Positions 33,505 to 42,951 of a stretch of DNA of 64,000 nt are shown in pieces. Position numbers and translations under genes: made by a program. Position 1 is the first letter of the stretch, and each line of letters begins with the position of its first letter. The stretch is taken from assembly GCA_963820035.1 (NCBI GenBank), contig CAWFYK010000008.1, forward strand, positions 1-64,000, in the 5' to 3' direction. The notes beneath the pieces are model-generated. The model did not search any database. It was not told the origin of the DNA and was given only the letters and a program-made list of their open reading frames with translations. Origin of the DNA: JAWWPG01 sp963820035. Lineage in GTDB: Bacteria; Actinomycetota; Actinomycetes; Propionibacteriales; Nocardioidaceae.

Positions 33505-34482
33505 TTACTTGAGGTGAGTGCCCGTCATCGGCTTCGCGTCGGTCCTGATGATGAAGCAGATCGCCCGATGCCCGTTGCCGCCGTTCCAGAGTCCTTCCGT
33601 CGGGTAGAGAGCATAAGGCTCCAGTCCCGGCTTGACGAGCGTCGCGAACTTGGCGGAGCAGGTCTGCTTGGTCTGCGCCGCGATCGTGGCCAGTCCCGGG
33701 TATGACGAGGAGTCGAACGTCACGATGAAGAACGCCTGCGCGTTGTGGCTGTCGGCGCAGGGCACGCCCTTCAGGTCGAAGCTGTCGATCTCACCGGCAC
33801 CCCCGAGCCCTGGGATGGTGACGCAGTCGCTGGTGCGGATGTCCCCGAAGTCGATCCGGCCGGACTGGTCGATCTGCCCGGCGTCGTTGCGCTGCGCCTG
33901 GGTGCTGGTGGCCCACAGACCCAGGGCGATGATCCCGACCCACCACAGCACCGCGAGCACCATGCCGACGATCGCCATCCACCGGCCCTTGGCGCCGGAG
34001 TGCGAGATCTTGACGAGCGCGACGATCCCGAGTGGGACCGCCGCGAAGAGGCCGACCAGCGGGAGGACGAGTCCCGTGATGAAGGCAGCGATCGCCCAGC
34101 CGCTGTAACCCGGCCGTACCTGCTGCCCCGGCGCCCCCGGGAAGGCCGCCGGATAACCCGGGGCGGGCGGATATCCACCCGGGCCGGGCGGATAAGGCGG
34201 CGGCTGGTAGCCGTAGCCCGGCTGTGCTGGCTGTCCGGACTGTCCTGGTTGCCCCTGCTGTCCGGGTCCGCCTGGCGGTGGGTAGGGCGGCTGCTGTCCC
34301 GGATAGCTGGGATATCCCGCCGGGCCGGGACTGACCGGCTGGCCGGGATAGCCAGGCGGAGGCGGAGCCGGCGCGCCGGGGTAGCCACCGGGCGCGCCAT
34401 AACCCGGAGGTGGCGGTTGTGCCGGCGGCTGGCTCGGTCGGGAGCCCGGTTCGGAGCCCTCGTCTCCCGACTGCTCAGTCAT
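33505..34482 (-). CDS. Proline-rich DUF4190/septum-formation domain membrane protein
   Basis: 325 residues in three parts. The first 125 residues are extremely rich in Pro, Gly, Gln and Tyr (repeats such as GYPGQP and YPPGPGGYPPAP) and are cytoplasmic. Two membrane helices follow (GWAIAAFITGLVLPLVGLFA and AIVGMVLAVLWWVGIIALGL, DUF4190). The outer domain has four cysteines (DCVTIPG, GVPCADSHNAQAFF, KQTCSAKF, RAICFII), like the septum-formation domain of mycobacteria. Role is unknown; a place at the cell wall or septum is likely. Its start overlaps the stop of holB by eight bases. Confidence 0.85.
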   Translation of the reverse strand: MTEQSGDEGSEPGSRPSQPPAQPPPPGYGAPGGYPGAPAPPPPGYPGQPVSPGPAGYPSYPGQQPPYPPPGGPGQQGQPGQSGQPAQPGYGYQPPPYPPGPGGYPPAPGYPAAFPGAPGQQVRPGYSGWAIAAFITGLVLPLVGLFAAVPLGIVALVKISHSGAKGRWMAIVGMVLAVLWWVGIIALGLWATSTQAQRNDAGQIDQSGRIDFGDIRTSDCVTIPGLGGAGEIDSFDLKGVPCADSHNAQAFFIVTFDSSSYPGLATIAAQTKQTCSAKFATLVKPGLEPYALYPTEGLWNGGNGHRAICFIIRTDAKPMTGTHLK

Positions 34483-35644
34483 AGCCGCCGCCTCCCAGCG
34501 TGATCATCAGCGACTCCAGCGCCAACGCCGGCGCCACCTCGCCCTCGAGCGCCTCTCGGGTCGCAAAGATGGCAGCGAGTCGAGCCGCAGACACCTCACC
34601 TGTCGTGTGGCGGGCAATGCTACTCACTTCCGAGCGCTGTTCCTCGTTAACGAGTCGATTGCCGGCGCCGAGCTGGACGGCCAGCACGTCGCGGTAGAAC
34701 GAGGCCAGGTCGAGCAGCGAGCGGTCCAGCGAGTCGCGGACGAACCGCTTCGCCCGCTGTTTCTGGTTGCGTTGGAGCTCCTTCAAGGCGGGTGCGAACC
34801 CGGAGCTCTTGGCGCCTCGGGACCCGGCGCCATAGACAGCCTCGAGATCGGCGACCTCCTTGGCGTCGAGTGCCGCAGCGCGCGGCTCGCCCTCCTCGTT
34901 GGCCACGTCGAGCAGGTTGGCCGCACACGTCATGCAGGAGCCCAGGTCGAGCAGCTGGGAGGGGATCCGCAGGACGTCGTGACGTCGGATCCGCGTCGGT
35001 TCGTGCAGCGCGAGTGCCCGGGCCCGGCCGATGTGGCCCTGCGAGGCCCGCGCCGCATAGGCTGCGACCGCCTCCGGCACGCCCTCACGTCGGATCAGGT
35101 ACGCCGCAACGGCTTCCGGCGGCGGGGTGCGCAGCACCTTGGTCCGGCAGCGCGACCTGATCGTCGGCAACACATCCTCGACCGTGGGCGCACAGAGCAG
35201 CCACACGGTGCGCGGCGGCGGCTCCTCGATGCTCTTCAACAGGGCGTCCGCGGCCGGGTCGTTGAGCCGGTCAGCGTCCTCGATGACGAAGATCTGCCAG
35301 CGCCGACCGGCCGGTGCGAGCGCCGCCTGCCGGACCAGCTCGCGCATCGGGTCGACCTTGATCACCGACTGCTCGGACACGACGACCGTGACATCGGCGT
35401 TCGCGCCGGTCAGCGCCGTGCGGCAGGCGAGGCACTCACCACAGCCACCCGCGTCGCAGAGCAGGGCGGCCGCGAAGGCTCTCGCCGCGTTCGACCGGCC
35501 GGACCCCGGGGGGCCGGTGAAGAGCCACGCATGCGTCATGGCCGCCGCGGACTCCCCTTGGAGCGCCCGGGCAGCGGCGGCCACCGCCTGCTGGAGGGCG
35601 GTGACCAGCTCCTCCTGCCCGACCAGGTCGTCCCACACCGTCAC
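34475..35644 (-). CDS. holB: DNA polymerase III subunit delta'
   Basis: 389 residues. It is the clamp-loader subunit that, with delta and tau/gamma, loads the sliding clamp. The AAA+ domain has a degenerate Walker A (GPPGSGRSNAARAFA, Arg in place of Lys, as expected for delta'), zinc module CDAGGCGECLAC, VIEDADRLNDPAADALLKSI and the SRC motif in TIRSRC. The C-terminal collar domain follows. It overlaps tmk by four bases (start at 35644, tmk stop at 35641), so the two are translationally coupled, an order conserved in actinobacteria. Confidence 0.93.
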   Translation of the reverse strand: MTVWDDLVGQEELVTALQQAVAAAARALQGESAAAMTHAWLFTGPPGSGRSNAARAFAAALLCDAGGCGECLACRTALTGANADVTVVVSEQSVIKVDPMRELVRQAALAPAGRRWQIFVIEDADRLNDPAADALLKSIEEPPPRTVWLLCAPTVEDVLPTIRSRCRTKVLRTPPPEAVAAYLIRREGVPEAVAAYAARASQGHIGRARALALHEPTRIRRHDVLRIPSQLLDLGSCMTCAANLLDVANEEGEPRAAALDAKEVADLEAVYGAGSRGAKSSGFAPALKELQRNQKQRAKRFVRDSLDRSLLDLASFYRDVLAVQLGAGNRLVNEEQRSEVSSIARHTTGEVSAARLAAIFATREALEGEVAPALALESLMITLGGGGYD

Positions 35645-37653
35645 GCGTCCGCCCCCAGGTGTCGCTCGGCGAGCGGAAGAAGTCCCTCCACCCGAGATCT
35701 GACCTCCGCCGCGATCGTCGTCATCGGATCGGTGGCGTCGACGATGAGGTAGTGGTCAGGGTTGAGAGCCGCCAGCCGCAGGAAGGAGTCCCGCACCCGA
35801 TCGTGGAAGGAGACCGGCTCGGCCTCCAGCCGGTCGGGCGACTCGAACCGACGCAGTCCGACGTCGGGGGGAAGGTCGAGCAGCACCGTCAGGTGCGGCC
35901 TGAGGTCCCCGGTCGCCCACCGCGCGACGTGCTCGACCTCACGGGGCCGCAGGTCGCGGCCGGCCCCTTGATAGGCGAGTGTCGAGTCGACGTAACGGTC
36001 GGTGACGACCACGGCGCCGCGGGCCAGCGCGGGCTTCACCAGCTTCTCGACGTGCTCGGCCTTGTCCGCGGCATAGAGCAGCGCCTCCGCTCGATGGTCG
36101 AGGTCGCCGGTCGACGGCGAGAGCAGGATCTCCCGGAGCCGTCGTCCGACGTCCGAGTCGCCCGGCTCGTGGGTGAGGACGACGTCGTAGCCCTCAGCGG
36201 TCAACCAGCTCTCCAGGAGCCGCGCCTGGGTTGACTTCCCGGCTCCCTCGCCGCCTTCGAGCGCGATGAAGACACCACGCGATGCATAGACGCCGCGGTG
36301 GGTCATCAGGGACTGTCGCACCTCACTCCGGATCGATACCCCAGGCCTGTCGTTCATCTGATGGTAGGCAGCAAGTCCGACAACGACCATCACGACGGCC
36401 GAGCAGAACATCGTGATCGCGGCCCCGTTGTACTGCAGGACGGAGTCGTCCGTCACCTGCCATCGGTGTTCGCCGATCAGCCCGGCGATCAGTGGTGCGA
36501 GCGCGAGCACCAGGGCCAGCGCGAGCCGGATCAGCGTCTGCACGAAGGCGAACGTCCGGCCGCGGTGGGCGTCGTCGACCTCCAGCCCGAGGAGGGTATA
36601 GCCGGTGATCCAGGCCGTGCCGGCGAAGAAGCCGAGCACGACGGTGAACGCGCTGACGATGACGAGGTTGGCGATGACCGCGATCGCGCCGAGCACCAGG
36701 CCGGCGACGACGAGGGACAGCGCGAACAGCCTCGGCCGCGACATCCCGAGCAACACATGAGTGCCGCGCCACATGCCCAACGCGAGACCGGCGAAGACGG
36801 CGGCGAAGAGGACGCCGTAGCCCGGGTTGCCCCCGCCGAGGTCGACGACGTAGACGCGGGCCAACCCGATCACGACGCCGCCTGCGGCGAAGGCGCCGGT
36901 GATGCCGAGCACCAGCCCCCGGATCAGGGGGTTGCGCCCGACGTAGGCCCAGCCCTCCCCGATCACCCGGAACATCCCCTCCCGGTTCTCGGTGGCGATG
37001 GCGGGGCCGGGCGGGATCTCGCGCAGCGTGGCGATCACCAGACCGGAGACGATGAACGACGCGGCGTTGAAGCACAGCGACATGGTGACCGGGGCGTTGT
37101 TGAACCAGCCGACAGACGACTCGATGCCCTTGGTGCTGAGGGAGAGCAGCACGAAGATGGCCGCAGCCGGCAGCGCGGAGCCGTACGTCGTGGCGATCGA
37201 GAGCTGGTTGGCCTGCTCGAGCTTGTCCCGCGGCACCAGGTTGGGAACCGTCGCGTCCTTGGCCGGCAGCCACACCAGGCTGACGGCCTCGATGATGACG
37301 GTGGCGACCAGCACCCACCACAGCGTGTTGACGATCGGGATGGTGATGAAGACTGCTCCGCGGATGAAGTCCCCGATGACCAGCGTCATCCGCCGGTCGA
37401 GCCGGTCGGCGATATAACCCGCCAACGGTCCGATCACGATCGCGGGCAGCACCCTCAGCAGGAGTACGCCGGCGATCGCGAAGTTCTGGTTCGCATAGCT
37501 CGAGCCGGCGAGCGAGCTCGCCATCGCGGTCAGCGCGAGCAGCCCCAGCCAGTCGCCGAGGCTCGACAGCCCGAGCCCGATCCAGAGCCGCCGGAACGCT
37601 CTGATGTGCAACACACCGCCCAACGGGGGGCGCTTCAGCACACGGGCCGGCAC
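35641..37653 (-). CDS. tmk: Bifunctional MFS transporter / thymidylate kinase fusion
   Basis: About 670 residues. The first 440 form a 12-helix MFS domain (RRLWIGLGLSSLGDWLGLLA, GYIADRLDRRMTLVIGDFI). The last 215 form a complete dTMP kinase: P-loop GGEGAGKSTQARLL, DRY motif VTDRYVDSTLAYQGAGR, and lid region RLEAEP. The kinase phosphorylates dTMP to dTDP. This fusion is known in Streptomyces and relatives; what the transporter domain moves is not known. The GTG at 37653 is chosen, eight bases beyond the topA stop, since the reading further upstream lies within topA and is Arg/Pro-rich noise. Confidence 0.93.
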   Translation of the reverse strand: MPARVLKRPPLGGVLHIRAFRRLWIGLGLSSLGDWLGLLALTAMASSLAGSSYANQNFAIAGVLLLRVLPAIVIGPLAGYIADRLDRRMTLVIGDFIRGAVFITIPIVNTLWWVLVATVIIEAVSLVWLPAKDATVPNLVPRDKLEQANQLSIATTYGSALPAAAIFVLLSLSTKGIESSVGWFNNAPVTMSLCFNAASFIVSGLVIATLREIPPGPAIATENREGMFRVIGEGWAYVGRNPLIRGLVLGITGAFAAGGVVIGLARVYVVDLGGGNPGYGVLFAAVFAGLALGMWRGTHVLLGMSRPRLFALSLVVAGLVLGAIAVIANLVIVSAFTVVLGFFAGTAWITGYTLLGLEVDDAHRGRTFAFVQTLIRLALALVLALAPLIAGLIGEHRWQVTDDSVLQYNGAAITMFCSAVVMVVVGLAAYHQMNDRPGVSIRSEVRQSLMTHRGVYASRGVFIALEGGEGAGKSTQARLLESWLTAEGYDVVLTHEPGDSDVGRRLREILLSPSTGDLDHRAEALLYAADKAEHVEKLVKPALARGAVVVTDRYVDSTLAYQGAGRDLRPREVEHVARWATGDLRPHLTVLLDLPPDVGLRRFESPDRLEAEPVSFHDRVRDSFLRLAALNPDHYLIVDATDPMTTIAAEVRSRVEGLLPLAERHLGADA

Positions 37654-37660
37654 GGTCTGC

Positions 37661-40471
37661 TCACTCCGGCGACAGGGTCGCCGTCGCGGAGGCGGCGGTC
37701 TTCTCCGCACCGTTCGTCGAGGCACCGGCCGTCGAGCCGGTCGTCGTGGTGGCCGCAGTCTTCTTGGCCCTCGACTTCTTGGCCGCAGTCTTCTTGGCCG
37801 TCGACTTCTTGGCCGCAGTCTTCTTGGCCGTCGACTTCTTGGCCGCAGTCTTCTTGGCCGTCGACTTCTTGCTCGTCTTGCGCCCGGCCGCCTTCTTGGT
37901 CGTCGGCCCCTTGGCCCGCTTGTCGCCCAGCAGCTCAGTGGCCCGCTCGAGGGTCAGGGACTCGACCTCGTCACCGCGACGCAGTGTCGCGTTGACCTCG
38001 CCGTCCGTCACATAGGGACCGAAGCGACCGTCCTTGACGACCACCGGGAGCGCGGTCGTCGGGTCGACGCCCAGCTCGCGAAGCGGCGCGGCGGCGGCCC
38101 GCCGCCCACGCTGCTTGGGCTGGGCGTAGATCGCCAGCGCCTCGTCGAGCGTGATGGTGAGCAGGTGCTCCTCGGACTCGATCGATCGCGAGTCGGCGCC
38201 CTTCTTGAGGTAGGGGCCGTAGCGGCCGTTCTGCGCGGTGATCGGCTCGCCCGAGCTGGGATCGGTCCCCACCTCGCGTGGCAGCGTCAGCAGTCGCAGC
38301 GCCTGCTCCAGGTCGATCGTGTCGAGGGACATCGACTTGAACAGCGACGACGTCCGTGCCTTGGCCGTCTTGGGAGCGTCCTCAGGCAGCACCTCGGTCA
38401 CATAGGGACCGAACCTGCCGCTCTTCGCGACGACCTGCTGTCCGGTGTCCGGGTCGGTGCCGAGCGTGACCTCGACGCCGGAAGGGGTGGCCAGCAGCTC
38501 ACGAGCCTTGTCCGGGGTGAGCTCGTCGGGCGGCAGGTCGTCCGGGACGTTGGCCCGGCTGCCGTCCGCCGTCTCGACGTAGGGTCCGTAGCGGCCCACG
38601 CGGACGATCAGGTCGTCGTCGAGGGGGAACGTCGAGAGCTCACGCGCGTCGATGTCGCCCAGCTCGCTCACGAGCGACTTCAGGCCCTCGTGTTCGGCCG
38701 AGCCGAAATAGAAGTCGGTGAGCTCGACGGTCGAGTCGCGACGCCCGGCAGCCACCTCGTCCAGCACGTCCTCCATGCCCGCGGTGAAGTTGTAGTCGAC
38801 CAGCCTCGCGAAGTGCCGCTCGAGCAGCCGGACAACGGAGAAGGCCAGCCACGCCGGTACGAGGGCGCTGCCCTTCTTGTAGACATAGCCCCGGTTGAGG
38901 ATCGTGCCCAGGATCGTCGCGTAGGTCGACGGCCGGCCGATCTCGCGCTCCTCCAACTCGCGCACCAAGCTGGCCTCGGTGTAGCGAGCGGGGGGCCTGG
39001 TCTCGTGCCCTGCCGCTTCCAGTGCCGCGGCGCTCAGCCGGTCTCCCTCGGCGAGGTCAGGGAGCCGTGCCTCGGTGTCGTCGCGGTCGCCTTCTGGGTC
39101 GTCTCGTCCTTCGACGTAGGCCTTCAGGAACCCGTGGAACGTGAGCACCCGGCCGCTCGCCGAGAAGTCGCAGCTCTCGCCGGTGGACGACTCGGCCGCG
39201 ATCCGGACCGACACTGAGCGACCCTCGGCGTCCCGCATCTGGGACGCGACGGTCCGCATCCAGATCAGCTCGTAGAGCCGATAGGCGTCGCCGCTGAGCC
39301 CGGTCTGCGCGGGTGTCCGGAAGTGTTCGCCGGCTGGCCGGATCGCCTCGTGTGCCTCCTGGGCGTTCTTCACCTTGCTCTTGTAGGTGCGCGGCTCGGC
39401 CGGCAGGTAGCTCTGGCCGAAGAGCTCGCGCACCTGAGCACGCGCAGCCGAGATGGCGGTGCCCGACAAGGTGATCGAGTCGGTCCGCATATAGGTGATG
39501 TAGCCCTCTTCATAGAGCCGCTGGGCCACCTGCATCGTGCGAGCGGCCCCGTAGCCGAGCTTGCGGGAGGCCTCCTGCTGCAGGGTCGTCGTCCGGAACG
39601 GCGGGTAGGGCTGTCGACGGTAGGGCTTGGACTCGACGGATGAGACGTCGAACGAGCGGTCTCGCAGCCCATCGGCGAGCCGTCGGGTAGCTGCTTCGTC
39701 GAGCACGACGACGTCGGAGCCGTCCTTGAGGCCTCCGACAGACGTGAAGTCACGACCCTGGGCGACGCGTCGGCCGTCCACGCTCGTGAGCCGCGCCGGG
39801 AACTGGCGCGGGCTTCGCGTCTCTCCGGCGTCGAGGGTCGCATCGAGGTCCCAGTAGGAGGCAGAGCGGAACGCGATCCGCTCGCGCTCGCGCTCGACGA
39901 CGAGCCTGATCGCGACGGACTGCACGCGGCCGGCGGACGTGCCGCTCATCACCTTCTTCCACAGCACCGGGGACACTTCGTAGCCGTAGAGCCGGTCGAC
40001 GATGCGCCTGGTCTCCTGGGCCTCCACGAGGTCGTCGTCGATGTCGCGCGGATGCTCCATCGCGGCGCTGATGGCCTGCGGGGTGATCTCGTGGAAGACC
40101 ATCCGGCGTACCGGGACCTTGGGCTTGAGCTCGTCGAGCAGATGCCAGGCGATCGCCTCGCCCTCGCGGTCCTCGTCTGTCGCGAGATAGAGCTCGTCGG
40201 CGTCCTTGAGGAGGGACTTCAGCTTGCTGATCTGCTTCTTCTTGTCGGCGGGTACGACGTAGATCGGCCGGAAGCCGTCATCGACGTTGACGCCCAGCCG
40301 TCCCCAGGGTTCGCCCTTGTACTTCGCGGGTACCTCGCTGGCGTTGTTCGGCAGCCCGCGGATGTGACCCACCGACGACTCCACGACGAATCCGCGGCCG
40401 AGAAAGCCCGAGATGGTTCGCGCCTTCGCCGGCGACTCGACGATGACAAGCTTGTGTCCTTCAGCTGCCAC
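37661..40471 (-). CDS. topA: DNA topoisomerase I
   Basis: 936 residues, type IA topoisomerase that relaxes negative supercoils. Toprim domain begins KLVIVESPAKARTI and has DEDREGEAIAWH; the active-site Tyr is in YITYMRTDSITLS; KKVMSGTSAGRVQSVAIRL is in domain IV. Several C-terminal repeats follow of the type GRYGPYV/GRFGPYV, replacing zinc fingers as usual in actinobacteria. The last 45 residues are a lysine/alanine tail made of ten-residue units (AAKKSTAKKT), which helps processivity and polymerase contact in related enzymes. The GTG start at 40471 has GGAG ten bases upstream. Confidence 0.96.
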   Translation of the reverse strand: MAAEGHKLVIVESPAKARTISGFLGRGFVVESSVGHIRGLPNNASEVPAKYKGEPWGRLGVNVDDGFRPIYVVPADKKKQISKLKSLLKDADELYLATDEDREGEAIAWHLLDELKPKVPVRRMVFHEITPQAISAAMEHPRDIDDDLVEAQETRRIVDRLYGYEVSPVLWKKVMSGTSAGRVQSVAIRLVVERERERIAFRSASYWDLDATLDAGETRSPRQFPARLTSVDGRRVAQGRDFTSVGGLKDGSDVVVLDEAATRRLADGLRDRSFDVSSVESKPYRRQPYPPFRTTTLQQEASRKLGYGAARTMQVAQRLYEEGYITYMRTDSITLSGTAISAARAQVRELFGQSYLPAEPRTYKSKVKNAQEAHEAIRPAGEHFRTPAQTGLSGDAYRLYELIWMRTVASQMRDAEGRSVSVRIAAESSTGESCDFSASGRVLTFHGFLKAYVEGRDDPEGDRDDTEARLPDLAEGDRLSAAALEAAGHETRPPARYTEASLVRELEEREIGRPSTYATILGTILNRGYVYKKGSALVPAWLAFSVVRLLERHFARLVDYNFTAGMEDVLDEVAAGRRDSTVELTDFYFGSAEHEGLKSLVSELGDIDARELSTFPLDDDLIVRVGRYGPYVETADGSRANVPDDLPPDELTPDKARELLATPSGVEVTLGTDPDTGQQVVAKSGRFGPYVTEVLPEDAPKTAKARTSSLFKSMSLDTIDLEQALRLLTLPREVGTDPSSGEPITAQNGRYGPYLKKGADSRSIESEEHLLTITLDEALAIYAQPKQRGRRAAAAPLRELGVDPTTALPVVVKDGRFGPYVTDGEVNATLRRGDEVESLTLERATELLGDKRAKGPTTKKAAGRKTSKKSTAKKTAAKKSTAKKTAAKKSTAKKTAAKKSRAKKTAATTTTGSTAGASTNGAEKTAASATATLSPE
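37752..37871. repeat. Four 30-bp tandem repeats within topA
   Basis: Four near-identical 30-bp units begin at 37752, 37782, 37812 and 37842; each codes for one AAKKSTAKKT-like decapeptide of the basic TopA tail. Only one base differs in the first unit. Copy number may vary between strains. Confidence 0.9.
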
Positions 40472-40560
40472 GAAGCTGGATCTCCTTGCTTGCTGCAGAG
40501 CCGGCAGGGTGCCGGAGCTGCCGCAACGATGATGCCTCAGGCGTGGACAAAGGCGTTAAT

Positions 40561-40591
40561 GGGCCTCCCGACGCACCGCGAGGGAGAGCCC
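40561..40591 (-). terminator. Hairpin after the galactofuranosyltransferase gene
   Basis: GGGCCTCCC and GGGAGAGCCC pair with one bulge around an 11-12 base loop, directly after the stop at 40593 on the minus strand. No T-tract is present. A second stem CCGGCA/TGCCGG lies at 40501-40515, before topA. Confidence 0.45.
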
Positions 40592-40592
40592 G

Positions 40593-42665
40593 TCAGCTGG
40601 CCGTCTCGTCCTCCTTGATCGACTCGTCGAACGTGGACTTCCAGGTGTCGGGCGACGACAGCTCGGGCAGTGCAGCCTTGTATTGCTCGACGAGGTGCGG
40701 CCACTCCTTCACCAGCCTGGTGTGGAGCGCCACCGAGCGGGCGAGCAGCTCCCGGAAGAGCTCGGGGTCGCGCTTGTACCAGGCGGCGGCACTACCGTCG
40801 GCCGAGGACACCAGCGCGGAGTCGAACTGAGCCAGCAACCACCACTTGAGGTCGATGTGGGGGACGTTGGCCTCCGGACGCTCCCTGGCCATGGCACGCA
40901 CCGGCAGCACCTGGCGGACCGCACCGGTGGCCAGCGTCTTGACCCGGGCCAGCGCGGTCTTGGGTGCCGACGGCTCCTTTCCGCGACGCGGCGGCTTCTT
41001 CCGGCCGGCCGTCGGGAACCGGTCGAGGTCGGTCTGGGCGCGCGAGTCGTCGTAGCCCCGACGCAGCTCACGAAGCTCGGGCAGTCGCTTCAGCACGTCG
41101 CGATGCATGCGCTGCGGACCCTCGAGGATGTCCTCGATGGCCATCAGGCCCATCTCCGCCGGGCCGTACTGCATGGAGAGCAGGTGCTTGATCTGGGTCT
41201 CGAAGCTCTCGAGGATCAACCGGCCGCCCCGGTCGTAGGGCGAGTGCAGCAGCGCCGCGACGATCCGGTTGCGACGATGGAAGTAGGCCTGCCAGTCGAT
41301 CGTGTCGTCCTTCTCGTGCCACGGCACGTGCCAGACGGCGACTCCCGGCAGGGTGACGGTCGGGTAGCCGGCGTCGTGGGCACGCAGCCCGAACTCCGCG
41401 TCGTCCCACTTGATGAACATCGGCAGCGAGAGGCCGATCTCCTTGATGACCTTGGTGGGGATCAGGCACATCCACCAGCCGTTGTAGTCGACATCGATCC
41501 GGCGGTGCAGCCAGGAGGTGGAGCGAAGCGGCTTGATCGCGAAGTTGTGCCCGTGGAGCGTGTGCGGTGCAGGCCCCCAGAACCAGCGGTACTTCGCAAC
41601 CGTCTCGCCGAACGCATGGAGCACCGAGCGGTCGTAGAGGCTGAACATCTGGCCACCGACAAGCGTCGGGTCCTTGGCCAGGTCGGCGAAGGCCACGGCG
41701 CGAAGGATGCCCTCGGGCTCGCAGACGACGTCGTCATCGAGCAACAGCACGTAGTCGGCGACCCCCTTGGACGTGGCCTCGTTCATCGCTCGGGAGAAGC
41801 CGCCGGAGCCACCGAGGTTGCCCTGCTCGATCACCCTGAGCTTCGCTCCGAGCGCGGCCTGCGCCTCCTCGAAGAGCTCGTGGTCCACCACCCGCTTGGA
41901 GCCCTGGTCGACGACCAGGATCTCGTCCAGGATGTCGAGGACGGCGGGCTCGTGCGCGAGCTTGATCAGCTGGTCGACGCAGAAGTCCGGACGGTTGAAG
42001 GTGGTGATCCCGATCGAGACCGTCCCCGACCGTGTGGTGTCGGTCTCGAAGCCCCAGACCGCGTTGTGCAGGCGGATCGGCCGGTCGCCTGCCTCGATGT
42101 CGAACCAGTACCAGCCGCCGTCGATGAACGGCTTGAGCGGAAGGTCGAACTCGACGGTGATCGGGGCTTCGGAGTCGACGACGGCGACCTCGGCGCGCTG
42201 CACGTGGCCCTTAGCAGTCGACCGATAGACGATGAGGGTGCCCTGTCCGGAGATCGAGGCGACCAGCCGCACGGTGTGCTGGTTGGTCCAACGACGCCAG
42301 TAGCTCGCCGGGAAGGCGTTGAAGTAGGTGCCGAACGTGATGCGGCGCTCGGGAAGTGCGCTCGCGCCGAGGTCGCTGGTGATCTTCCCGAAGGCGCCGA
42401 GACCCTCGACCGCGGAGCCTCCACCGGCCCGCTCGCCGTAGTTGCCTGACTCGCGCGCGGCAGCGGCGTCGGGCGCCTGGTCGTCGGCGCCCTCGGATGC
42501 GCCGGATTGACGCGACGTGCTCTCGCCACCACTGAAGCTGGAGAGCCCGGTGACATAGAGCGGACGGATGTCCAGCTCCTGGTCGGCGCGCAGGATGGTG
42601 CGCTGCACGACGCGGAACTCACCGGCGGCGACGACTGCCGGGGACCCCGGCGCGGGATCGGTCAA
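40593..42665 (-). CDS. glfT2: GlfT2-like galactofuranosyltransferase
   Basis: About 690 residues. The N-terminal beta-sandwich begins VVQRTILRADQELDIRPLYV; ITFGTYFNAFPASYWRRW is a GlfT2 hallmark. The GT-A domain has the metal motif in VLLLDDDVVCEPEG, then RIDVDYNGWWMCLIPTKV, IKWDDAEFGLRAHDAGYPT and DWQAYFHRRNRIV. The C-terminal helical domain ends in LFRELLARSVALHTRLVKEW. In mycobacteria this enzyme polymerises the galactan of the cell wall on a decaprenyl lipid; here it probably builds a galactofuranose polymer. A TTG at 42665 with GAGGA eight bases upstream is the likeliest start; 42671 is also possible. The start is uncertain by a few codons. Confidence 0.88.
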   Translation of the reverse strand: MTDPAPGSPAVVAAGEFRVVQRTILRADQELDIRPLYVTGLSSFSGGESTSRQSGASEGADDQAPDAAAARESGNYGERAGGGSAVEGLGAFGKITSDLGASALPERRITFGTYFNAFPASYWRRWTNQHTVRLVASISGQGTLIVYRSTAKGHVQRAEVAVVDSEAPITVEFDLPLKPFIDGGWYWFDIEAGDRPIRLHNAVWGFETDTTRSGTVSIGITTFNRPDFCVDQLIKLAHEPAVLDILDEILVVDQGSKRVVDHELFEEAQAALGAKLRVIEQGNLGGSGGFSRAMNEATSKGVADYVLLLDDDVVCEPEGILRAVAFADLAKDPTLVGGQMFSLYDRSVLHAFGETVAKYRWFWGPAPHTLHGHNFAIKPLRSTSWLHRRIDVDYNGWWMCLIPTKVIKEIGLSLPMFIKWDDAEFGLRAHDAGYPTVTLPGVAVWHVPWHEKDDTIDWQAYFHRRNRIVAALLHSPYDRGGRLILESFETQIKHLLSMQYGPAEMGLMAIEDILEGPQRMHRDVLKRLPELRELRRGYDDSRAQTDLDRFPTAGRKKPPRRGKEPSAPKTALARVKTLATGAVRQVLPVRAMARERPEANVPHIDLKWWLLAQFDSALVSSADGSAAAWYKRDPELFRELLARSVALHTRLVKEWPHLVEQYKAALPELSSPDTWKSTFDESIKEDETAS

Positions 42666-42951
42666 GGTCAAGTCCTCACGACGAAAGCAACGGAACGGAA
42701 CACCAAGGATAACCGGCAAACGTGACAAAACTGCGTCGGCAGGCACCTCACGATATCGAGTGCCTGCCAGCCCCGTAGCCCGCGTCGAGACGCTGGCCCC
42801 ACCCACAGACCGGCACTACCAATCTGGCCTCCATGGTAAGGCACCGGGCGAGGTGGACGCGACAAGCCGGGCGGGGAGCCGTCCGCCTCCTCCCGCGGCC
42901 TAGTGGCGGAGGGTAGGGTCGCCGGTGCCGGGGGACATCACGAGGAGAGGC

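Noticed and set aside
37752..37871. Possible CRISPR array
   Set aside because: The units are contiguous without spacers and code in frame for the TopA tail.
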